NCBI GenBank assembly: GCA_947258895.1 | Contig: CAMYKE010000159.1 | Span: forward strand, 1 to 5,666 | Origin: an uncultured Pseudomonadales bacterium | GTDB lineage: Bacteria; Pseudomonadota; Gammaproteobacteria; Pseudomonadales; IMCC2047 | Reading direction: 5' to 3' | Length of the DNA: 5,666 nucleotides | Shown: piece after piece, positions 1-5,244 of the stretch | How the letters are laid out: every line of letters begins with the position of its first letter | Position numbering within the stretch: the first letter of the stretch is position 1 | Made by a program: the position numbers and the translations under genes | Notes under the pieces: model-generated | Told to the model about the DNA's origin: nothing | What the model saw: only the letters and a program-made list of their open reading frames with translations | Databases searched by the model: none

Positions 1-104
1 GCGACGCCGATCACTTTTGCATAATCATAGTCGACATTCTGCTTTGCAAATGCAGTTGTAGTTGCCAAAATGCCGGCTGTTAAGATGGCTGTTGCGGTCT
101 TCAT
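1..104 (-). CDS. Secreted or envelope protein, N-terminal fragment (possible YcfJ-like glycine-zipper protein)
   Basis: The reading frame starts at ATG 104-102 on the minus strand and is still open at the left edge, so only 34 codons are visible. GAGGAG at 116-111 lies six bases before the ATG and is a strong ribosome binding site. Residues 1-20 form a classic Sec signal peptide: Lys2, a hydrophobic Ala/Ile/Leu/Thr core, and an AFA cleavage motif before Lys21. The mature start reads KQNVDYDYAKVIGV. A DYAKVIGV-type segment just after the signal resembles the start of YcfJ/glycine-zipper 2TM envelope proteins; this is recall of family appearance, not a search result. The defining glycine zipper would lie outside the window. 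The gene diverges from zapE with 70 bases between the two starts. Presence of a secreted protein gene is well supported; the family is tentative. Confidence 0.7.
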   Translation of the reverse strand, partial: MKTATAILTAGILATTTAFAKQNVDYDYAKVIGV

Positions 105-174
105 TGTGTTCTCCTCTACGTGTTCCCACGCGGCTATCGGTAGTGTTGGGTTTAGCATAGGCGGCGAGACCTGA

Positions 175-1245
175 ATGAAACCTGAATCGAAACCGGATAA
201 TTTTCCTGAATTTGTGATTGATACCAAACGACTAAGCCCGACCCAGCGCTATCAGCATGACCTGGATGCCGGCTTGCTGGTGCCCGACGCCGCTCAGGCG
301 GAGGCTGTAGCGCACCTGCAGCACTTGTATGAGGAGTTACTCGGCGCTCTGGAGACCGCGCGACCGCCGTCTCTATTGAGGCGTCTCACGGACGTTTTCA
401 ACAAGCAGCCGCACGAGCCGATCATGGGCCTGTATCTGTGGGGGGGCGTAGGGCGCGGCAAGACTTACCTGATGGACGCGTTCTATGACAGCCTGCCATT
501 CGCGCAAAAAATGCGCTCGCATTTTCACCGTTTTATGCAGCTGGTGCACCACAAGCTGCGGAGCCTGGCGGGCCAGAAGAACCCGCTGCCGCTGATCGCC
601 GATGACCTGGCGGGCTCGGTAAAGGTGATATGCTTCGATGAGTTTTTTGTCTCTGACATTACTGATGCAATGATTCTCGGCGGGTTGATGGAGGAGCTGT
701 TCGCGCGTGGCATTACCCTGGTGGCCACGTCCAATATCATTCCGGACCAGCTGTAGTTGCGGGTGCTGGAGCAGGCCGAGATCTTTCATGCGCCGTTGGA
801 TGAGGAGGCATATCGCAGCCTCTATAACAGCTTTATGGAACTGGCGCCGGACCAGGAGACCATAAGTGCGGGCGAGGTCATCCAGATCGAGGGTCGCGAC
901 CTGGTTACGGTGTATTGCGATGATGACGTAGTCTGGTTTGAATTCGACGAGCTGTGCGGTGGGCCGCGCAGCCAGAATGACTACATCGAACTGGCGCGGA
1001 TCTACCACGCGGTGCTGATCAGCAACGTACCGGTCATGGGGGCTGATGCGGAAGACAAGGCGCGTCGCTTTATCAACCTGGTGGACGAGTTCTACGATCG
1101 TGATGTCAAGTTGATCATGTCGGCCGCCACCGGGCTGGAGAATTTGTATGCGGGGGAGCGGCTGGCTTTCGAATTCGAGCGCACCCGAAGTCGTTTGCTG
1201 GAAATGCAGTCCCATGCCTACCTTGCCCGGGAACACAAGGCGTGA
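175..1245 (+). pseudogene. zapE: Cell division protein ZapE (AFG1-like ATPase), disrupted by internal deletion and in-frame TAG
   Basis: ZapE is a cytoplasmic P-loop ATPase that associates with the FtsZ ring during late division. The first segment (193 codons, 175-753) holds the Walker A motif GGVGRGKT at residues 90-97, Walker B VICFDEF at 151-157 (Asp155, Glu156), FFVSDITDAM just after it, and the sensor-1-like TLVATSN at 181-187. It stops at TAG 754-756 after IIPDQL. Without any frame change the sequence continues from 757 to 1245 with the ZapE C-terminal part, including RSQNDYIELARIYH and ARRFINLVDEFYDRDVKLI. Compared with my recollection of E. coli ZapE (about 375 residues), the stretch between PDxLY and the LRxLxQA segment, about 32 residues including the arginine-rich LQRARF element, is absent. 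Neither piece alone should be an active ATPase. The ATG at 175 has only a weak purine-rich site upstream (GGCGAG). Family assignment is firm; whether this is natural decay or a sequencing/assembly artefact cannot be told here. Confidence 0.88.
751..759 (+). other. Deletion junction with in-frame stop inside zapE
   Basis: The bases CTG TAG TTG join the PDQL segment directly to LRVLEQAEIF. In intact ZapE proteins a Tyr (codon TAY) follows PDxL and an Arg precedes the LR segment. A deletion fusing the TA of that Tyr codon to the last G of an Arg CGG codon would create exactly TAG while keeping the downstream frame. This origin is inference; the stop and the missing family segment are seen directly. 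The TTG right after the stop could in principle restart translation, but there is no convincing ribosome binding site placed for it. Confidence 0.7.
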
Positions 1246-1295
1246 CGGAGTATTTTTTGCAATCTCGCGGGCGGAATAAAACATGCATTTGGCGC

Positions 1296-1324
1296 TTGTT
1301 TACACCGCATGGTTTGGGTAGAAT
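1296..1324 (+). promoter_or_regulatory. Candidate sigma-70 promoter for rplM-rpsI
   Basis: A TAGAAT -10 box at 1319-1324 matches five of six consensus bases. TTGTTT at 1296-1301 sits 17 bases upstream as a weak -35 box; the overlapping TTTACA is a better match to the -35 consensus but would be only 14 bases away. It lies about 118 bases before the rplM start in a gap of 196 bases without a gene. Start of transcription would be near 1331. The -10 box is convincing; the exact -35 is not. Confidence 0.55.
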
Positions 1325-1330
1325 GCGCGC

Positions 1331-1441
1331 CTCCTTTTTAGGATTGCCCCCGCTTTGGTCCGCCACACACGTGATTACGGTGCGCCCCGGGGAGCAAGTC
1401 TGTGTAATTCGAGCACCTTTAAGCCGAGTATTGAAGCGAAA
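1331..1441 (+). promoter_or_regulatory. Probable rplM 5' leader
   Basis: If transcription begins near 1331, the rplM mRNA has an untranslated leader of about 110 bases. A small GC-rich hairpin can be drawn at 1381-1396 around CCCCGGGG, with one mismatch. In E. coli the rplM leader mediates feedback by L13, and a leader of this length would allow the same here; I see no direct sequence proof of an L13 site. No open reading frame in it looks real: the frame open from 1355 is only an upstream extension of rplM. Confidence 0.3.
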
Positions 1442-1870
1442 ATGAAGACATATACTGCCAAACCTGAGACAGTCGAACGCGACGGGTACGTTGTTGACGC
1501 AGCGGAGAAAACGCTGGGTCGACTTGCGACCGAGGTGGCCAGCCGCTTGCGTGGCAAGCACAAGCCCGAGTACACCCCGCACGTCGATACGGGTGACTAC
1601 ATCGTGGTGATCAATGCCGAGAAGGTCCGTGTTACGGGCAACAAGGCGACGGACAAAATGTATCATCGTCATACCGGCTTTCCGGGCGGCCTCAAGAGCG
1701 TGGCGTTTGAGGATATGATCGAGCGAACCCCGGAGCGCGTTATTGAAATCGCGGTGAAGGGCATGTTGCCGAAGAATCCATTGGGACGCGCGATGTACAG
1801 CAAATTGAAAGTCTACGCCGGCTCCGAGCACCCCCACTCGGGACAGCAGCCGCAGAAATTGGAAATTTAA
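1442..1870 (+). CDS. rplM: 50S ribosomal protein L13
   Basis: L13 is an early-assembly protein of the large ribosomal subunit that binds 23S rRNA. The 142-residue product begins [20 protein letters not shown] and ends QQPQKLEI; its length equals the E. coli protein and most positions match it by recall. Family landmarks are [19 protein letters not shown] at about 23-41, [10 protein letters not shown] at 44-53, and the L13 signature from VKGMLPKN (105-112) through [13 protein letters not shown] (115-127). I chose ATG 1442 because it gives the family N-terminus exactly; the frame is open upstream to an ATG at 1355, but those 29 codons have no L13 counterpart. GAAG at 1433-1436 is a modest ribosome binding site five bases upstream. 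It is followed by rpsI after 22 bases, the conserved two-gene operon. Confidence 0.98.
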   Translation: MKTYTAKPETVERDGYVVDAAEKTLGRLATEVASRLRGKHKPEYTPHVDTGDYIVVINAEKVRVTGNKATDKMYHRHTGFPGGLKSVAFEDMIERTPERVIEIAVKGMLPKNPLGRAMYSKLKVYAGSEHPHSGQQPQKLEI

Positions 1871-1892
1871 TCAGGAGCCAAGCAGAGAGACT

Positions 1893-2285
1893 ATGTCAGC
1901 TACTTCATATTACGGAACCGGTCGTCGCAAAACATCCACGGCCCGTGTATACCTCTCCCCGGGCGCCGGCGATATTGTCGTAAATGAGCGATCGCTGGAT
2001 ACCTACTTCGGTCGTGAGACCGCGCGCATGATCGTGCGCCAGCCACTCGAGCTTACTGAAACTGCCGGCAAGTTTGATATTCGTGTCACCGTAAAAGGCG
2101 GCGGCAGTTTCGGGCAGGCCGGTGCGATTCGCCACGGAATCACCCGTGCGCTGCTGGAATATGACGAGACTCTGCGTCCCTCGTTGCGCCACGCCGGGTT
2201 CGTGACCCGGGATGCACGTCAGGTTGAACGTAAAAAGATCGGCTTGCGTAAGGCGCGTAAGAGACCTCAGTACTCCAAGCGTTAA
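1893..2285 (+). CDS. rpsI: 30S ribosomal protein S9
   Basis: S9 belongs to the head of the small ribosomal subunit, where its basic C-terminal tail reaches the P-site tRNA. The 130-residue product has the family length. It shows [14 protein letters not shown] at 8-21, the S9 signature [20 protein letters not shown] at 69-88, and the basic tail [17 protein letters not shown] at 114-130 with the expected terminal Lys-Arg. The ATG at 1893 gives the standard N-terminus; purine-rich GAGAGA (1885-1890) and AGGAG (1873-1877) lie upstream, the latter rather far. It is the second gene of the rplM-rpsI operon and is followed 31 bases later by a strong terminator, so the transcription unit ends here. 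Confidence 0.98.
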   Translation: MSATSYYGTGRRKTSTARVYLSPGAGDIVVNERSLDTYFGRETARMIVRQPLELTETAGKFDIRVTVKGGGSFGQAGAIRHGITRALLEYDETLRPSLRHAGFVTRDARQVERKKIGLRKARKRPQYSKR

Positions 2286-2316
2286 GCGTTGCTTCTGTAG
2301 ACCTGCGCTATTCAGG

Positions 2317-2352
2317 AAAACGCCCGAACCGGCGATGGTTCGGGCGTTTTTT
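2317..2352 (+). terminator. Rho-independent terminator of rplM-rpsI
   Basis: A perfect 14-bp inverted repeat pairs AAAACGCCCGAACC (2317-2330) with GGTTCGGGCGTTTT (2337-2350) around the six-base loop GGCGAT. It ends in a run of six T (2347-2352). Position 31 bases after the rpsI stop fits termination of the ribosomal operon and separation from the bc1 operon. Confidence 0.95.
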
Positions 2353-2376
2353 GTGCCGCTAAATATAGGCTTCGCC

Positions 2377-2405
2377 TTGTATCGACTAGGCAATTTCTTT
2401 ATTAT
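2377..2405 (+). promoter_or_regulatory. Candidate sigma-70 promoter for petA-petBC
   Basis: TTGTAT (2377-2382) and TATTAT (2400-2405) are separated by exactly 17 bases. The -10 box matches five of six consensus bases, the -35 box three. It follows the rpsI terminator and precedes petA by about 80 bases, which is where the bc1 operon promoter is expected. Predicted transcription start is near 2412. No activator site is recognised. Confidence 0.5.
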
Positions 2406-2433
2406 CTTCGACTGCCTTTCGGGCAGATAATAA
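2399..2433 (+). repeat. Bulged inverted repeat overlapping the petA promoter
   Basis: TTATTAT (2399-2405) is complementary to ATAATAA (2427-2433), and inside them CTGCC (2412-2416) pairs with GGCAG (2422-2426) around a TTTCG loop. The left side has an unpaired CTTCGA. The outer left arm coincides with the candidate -10 box, so the full structure cannot lie in a transcript from that promoter; the inner hairpin would be at its extreme 5' end. It could be an operator-like element, an mRNA-stabilising hairpin, or chance. Confidence 0.45.
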
Positions 2434-2484
2434 TAAGTCAGAGCCCGCTTCACAGGTTCTTTTTCTTTGCGGAGTCAATAACGT

Positions 2485-3081
2485 ATGGCCAATGAAACTG
2501 TAAATACCGGTCGCCGTACTTTTCTGATCGGTGCCACCTCCGTGGTGGGTGCAGCGGGAGCAGTTGGTATCGCAGTCCCTTTCGTTGCTTCATGGCAACC
2601 CAGCGCAAAAGCGCGATCAGCAGGGGCGCCGGTGTTGTTCAACAAGAGCAAGATTGAACCGGGCGCGATGGTTACCGTCGAATGGCGGCGCCAGCCAATT
2701 TACATCGTGCGGCGCACGCAGGAGGCGCTGGACCTGCTCAAGGCCATTCCCAAATCTGACCTGAAGGACGCTGATTCCGAAAATCTGGCGCAACAGCCGG
2801 AGTATGCTCGCAACGAAACCCGTGCCAGCGATCCGGAGTTTTTGGTGCTCAAGGCCGTGTGTACCCATTTGGGATGCGCACCGAAATATCGTCCGGAAGT
2901 GGCGCCGGCAGACCTGGGCAAGAATTGGGTAGGTGGATTTTTCTGTCCCTGCCATGGCTCGCGATTTGACCTTGCAGGCCGGGTATACGCGGGTGCGCCG
3001 GCGGGCGCAAATTTGCCCGTACCACCCCATCGTGTTGATGGCGATGTGATCGTGATCGGTGAAGATGGAGGCGCAGCATAA
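2485..3081 (+). CDS. petA: Ubiquinol-cytochrome c reductase, Rieske iron-sulfur subunit
   Basis: This subunit takes one electron from ubiquinol at the Qo site and passes it to cytochrome c1. The 198-residue protein starts with a twin-arginine motif GRRTFLIGA (Arg10-Arg11) and a hydrophobic segment at about 14-36 that stays as the membrane anchor, typical of Tat-exported Rieske proteins. Cluster box 1 is CTHLGC at 126-131 and box 2 is CPCHGS at 154-159. By family rule Cys126, His128, Cys154 and His157 bind the 2Fe-2S cluster and Cys131-Cys156 form the stabilising disulfide. PVPPHRV at 178-184 is the conserved end of the fold. GGAG (2471-2474) sits ten bases before ATG 2485. The stop TAA shares its last A with the ATG of the next gene (TAATG), suggesting translational coupling. 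Confidence 0.97.
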   Translation: MANETVNTGRRTFLIGATSVVGAAGAVGIAVPFVASWQPSAKARSAGAPVLFNKSKIEPGAMVTVEWRRQPIYIVRRTQEALDLLKAIPKSDLKDADSENLAQQPEYARNETRASDPEFLVLKAVCTHLGCAPKYRPEVAPADLGKNWVGGFFCPCHGSRFDLAGRVYAGAPAGANLPVPPHRVDGDVIVIGEDGGAA

Positions 3082-5093
3082 TGATGAAATATCTGGTGGC
3101 CCTCACCAACTGGGTAGATGCGCGCATCCCGATCGTCTCCACCTGGAATAAGCACTTGGGCAAGTACTATGCCCCGAAAAACTTCAATGGCTGGTATTTC
3201 TTTGGTTCCCTGGCGCTGCTGGTGCTGGTAAACCAGTTGCTCACCGGGGTCTGGCTGACCATGTTTTACGAAGCCTCGGAGGAGGGCGCATTCGCCTCGG
3301 TTGAATATATCATGCGTGATGTCGAGTTAGGCTGGCTGATCCGCTATATGCACTCGACCGGCGCCTCGGCGTTTTTCGCCGTGGTTTATCTGCATATGAT
3401 GCGTGCGATGATGTACGGCTCCTACCGCAAGCCCCGCGAGTTGTTGTGGCTGATCGGAGTGGTGATTTATGTCGTGCTGATGGCGGAAGCCTTCATGGGC
3501 TATGTGCTGCCCTGGGGCCAAATGTCCTTGTGGGGTGCGAAGGTGATCGTTTCCCTGTTTGGCACCATTCCCTACGTAGGGGAGGCGTTGCAGGTCTGGA
3601 TACAGGGTGATTTCGTGATTGCCGGCCCGACCATCACGCGGTTCTTTGCGCTGCACGTGATTGCCATGCCACTGGTGCTGGTGATGCTGGTCTTTATCCA
3701 CATCATTGCCCTGCATGAGGTGGGTTCCAACAATCCTGACGGGGTCGAGATCAAGAAGAACAAGGATGAAAACGGCATTCCCAGGGATGGCATTCCCTTT
3801 CACCCGTATTACACGGTGCACGATATCGTCGGGGTATGCATGTTCCTCGCGATCTTCACGGCGATCATCTTTTTTGCACCGGAGATGGGCGGCTATTTCC
3901 TCGAGCATCCCAACTTTGAGCACGCCGACTTTCTCAAGACCCCGGAACACATAGCACCGGTCTGGTACTTCACGCCGTACTACTCGATGCTGCGGGCGGT
4001 ACCGGATCCGTTCTGGGGCTTTGTGGTGATGGCGGCGGCAATCGTAATCTTGTTTTTCCTGCCATGGCTGGACCGGAGCCCGGTAAAGTCGATTCGCTAT
4101 AAAGGCACGATCAGCAAGGTAATGCTGATCGCCTTTATCGTGTCGTTCTTCATCCTCGGCGTATTGGGGACCTGGGCGCCGTCTCCCGGTCGCACCACCC
4201 TGGCCGTGGTGACCACCCTCATTTACTTTGCCTATTTCCTGGGGATGCCGTTCTGGACGAAGATGGAAAGCACCAAGCCGGTACCGGAGCGGGTGACCAT
4301 GAATGGCGGTATCGGTACGGTCAAATTCCTGGCCCTGGTGGCGGTCATCGGGGTGCTCACGTTCCTGCCGCTGAAAGCGGTTGCGGCCGGCGGCGCGGTG
4401 CACCTGGATCATATGGAGGTGGACCTGGATAACAAGGCGTCCCTGCAGAATGGCGCCAAGCTGTTCGTCAACTACTGCATGGGTTGTCACTCGGCCAAGT
4501 ATTCGCGATACCAGCGAGTCGCCGATGACATCGGAATACCTCATGACCTGATGCTTGACAACCTGATCTTCAGCGATGATAAGATCGGTTCCCTGATGAC
4601 GATCGCAATGCCAACAGATAATGCCAAGGCATGGTTTGGCGCGGCGCCGCCCGATTTGACTCTGGTGGCCCGGGTCAGGTCACCCGACTGGCTGTATACC
4701 TATCTGCGTACATTCTATAAAGACGACAGCCGCCCCCTTGGTGTCAACAACAAGACCTTTCCAAACGTCGGCATGCCCCATGTCCTGATGGAACTGCAGG
4801 GCCTCGCCGAGTGTGCTGCAGGCCCGGTCAAAGGGGATGCCAAGGTCGATCCCCTCACCGGCGCGAGTCTCGATGAAGATCCCTGTGGCAAGCTCCAGAT
4901 CGTTCAGGAAGGTTCGATGACACCGGGTGAATATGATGCAGCGATCTACGACCTGGTGAATTTCCTTGCTTATAACGGGGAGCCCATCCAGGACAAGCGC
5001 AAGCGCATGGGTATCTTTGTATTGCTGTTCATCGCCTTTTTCAGCGTGTTTGCCTATTTACTCAACCGGGAATACTGGAAAGGCCTGCATTGA
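3081..5093 (+). CDS. petBC: Cytochrome bc1 complex: fused cytochrome b / cytochrome c1
   Basis: One 670-codon frame encodes both heme subunits of ubiquinol:cytochrome c oxidoreductase. Residues 1 to about 405 are cytochrome b with eight membrane helices. Heme b ligands are His91/His105 in helix B and His192/His207 in helix D. The Qo motif reads PVWY (293-296), and HEVGSNNPDG lies at 212-221. Residues from about 407 on are cytochrome c1: a signal-like helix at 412-432 ending AVAAG, heme c motif CMGCH at 466-470, likely sixth ligand Met565 in NVGMPHVL, and a C-terminal anchor at about 643-661. The topology is consistent: helix 8 ends in the cytoplasm, the c1 signal helix crosses out, and cleavage near 435 would free c1, as in the fused fbcH precursor of Bradyrhizobium. 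In most Gammaproteobacteria known to me petB and petC are separate genes. GGAGG at 3067-3071 is the ribosome binding site; the gene overlaps petA by one base. Confidence 0.95.
   Translation: MMKYLVALTNWVDARIPIVSTWNKHLGKYYAPKNFNGWYFFGSLALLVLVNQLLTGVWLTMFYEASEEGAFASVEYIMRDVELGWLIRYMHSTGASAFFAVVYLHMMRAMMYGSYRKPRELLWLIGVVIYVVLMAEAFMGYVLPWGQMSLWGAKVIVSLFGTIPYVGEALQVWIQGDFVIAGPTITRFFALHVIAMPLVLVMLVFIHIIALHEVGSNNPDGVEIKKNKDENGIPRDGIPFHPYYTVHDIVGVCMFLAIFTAIIFFAPEMGGYFLEHPNFEHADFLKTPEHIAPVWYFTPYYSMLRAVPDPFWGFVVMAAAIVILFFLPWLDRSPVKSIRYKGTISKVMLIAFIVSFFILGVLGTWAPSPGRTTLAVVTTLIYFAYFLGMPFWTKMESTKPVPERVTMNGGIGTVKFLALVAVIGVLTFLPLKAVAAGGAVHLDHMEVDLDNKASLQNGAKLFVNYCMGCHSAKYSRYQRVADDIGIPHDLMLDNLIFSDDKIGSLMTIAMPTDNAKAWFGAAPPDLTLVARVRSPDWLYTYLRTFYKDDSRPLGVNNKTFPNVGMPHVLMELQGLAECAAGPVKGDAKVDPLTGASLDEDPCGKLQIVQEGSMTPGEYDAAIYDLVNFLAYNGEPIQDKRKRMGIFVLLFIAFFSVFAYLLNREYWKGLH
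4286..4301 (+). promoter_or_regulatory. Internal ribosome binding site and ATG at the cytochrome b/c1 join
   Basis: GGAG at 4286-4289 lies nine bases before the in-frame ATG 4299-4301 (Met407 of the fusion). A protein started here would be a normal-looking 264-residue cytochrome c1 precursor with its own signal peptide. It may be a remnant of a separate petC start, or may still give some independent c1. Only the bases are seen; use of the site is inference. Confidence 0.45.
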
Positions 5094-5114
5094 ATTCGCG
5101 CTTGGCTTTCTCGG

Positions 5115-5120
5115 TATACT
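5115..5120 (+). promoter_or_regulatory. Candidate -10 box for sspA
   Basis: TATACT matches five of six -10 consensus bases and lies 125 bases upstream of sspA. The only -35-like sequence is TTGAAT (5090-5095), 19 bases upstream and overlapping the petBC stop, which is longer than ideal spacing. Moderate to weak support. Confidence 0.35.
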
Positions 5121-5126
5121 GACATA

Positions 5127-5147
5127 GCGCCGGGCTACCCGTGGCGC
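5127..5147 (+). repeat. GC-rich hairpin downstream of petBC
   Basis: GCGCC (5127-5131) pairs with GGCGC (5143-5147), extended by GGG (5132-5134) with CCC (5138-5140) around a CTA loop and a two-base GT bulge. No T-run follows directly, so it is not a standard terminator; the nearest T7 run begins 14 bases later. If the TATACT box works, this hairpin would lie at the 5' end of the sspA transcript. Confidence 0.45.
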
Positions 5148-5170
5148 ACACCACAACTTGATTTTTTTGT

Positions 5171-5199
5171 TGCGCGACCTCGTGTCGCGCACTTTTATT
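5171..5199 (+). terminator. Terminator-like hairpin between petBC and sspA
   Basis: TGCGCGAC (5171-5178) pairs perfectly with GTCGCGCA (5184-5191) around a CTCGT loop and is followed by an interrupted T-run (CTTTTATTT). It would end the petA-petBC transcript, or act as a partial terminator if sspA is read from upstream. It lies 53 bases before the sspA start, and I see no clear promoter between it and sspA. Confidence 0.65.
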
Positions 5200-5244
5200 T
5201 GCGGTCTCCGGGTTGGCGGCCAGGAACATCTTTAGGAGTACTAC

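Noticed and set aside
119..130. CGTG-TTCC-CACG inverted repeat in the divergent gap before zapE
   Set aside because: Only four base pairs with no extension; expected by chance. I also found no convincing promoter pair in this 70-base gap.
754..756. Programmed read-through or amber recoding at the zapE TAG
   Set aside because: A family segment is missing at the same point, no pyrrolysine context is seen, and a read-through product would still lack the arginine-finger region.
373..1284. 303-codon open frame on the minus strand opposite zapE
   Set aside because: The plus strand carries recognisable ZapE motifs throughout; the antisense product resembles no family and is a codon-bias shadow.
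1355..1441. Upstream in-frame extension of rplM starting at ATG 1355
   Set aside because: The L13 family N-terminus begins exactly at 1442, and the extra 29 codons overlap the leader region and match nothing.
2212..2430. 72-codon open frame across the rpsI end and terminator
   Set aside because: It overlaps rpsI in another frame and runs through a perfect terminator hairpin, so it is not a plausible gene.
3327..4544. 405-codon open frame on the minus strand opposite petBC
   Set aside because: Its product is rich in His, Arg and Gln with no domain, has no start context, and mirrors the codon bias of the well-supported plus-strand gene.
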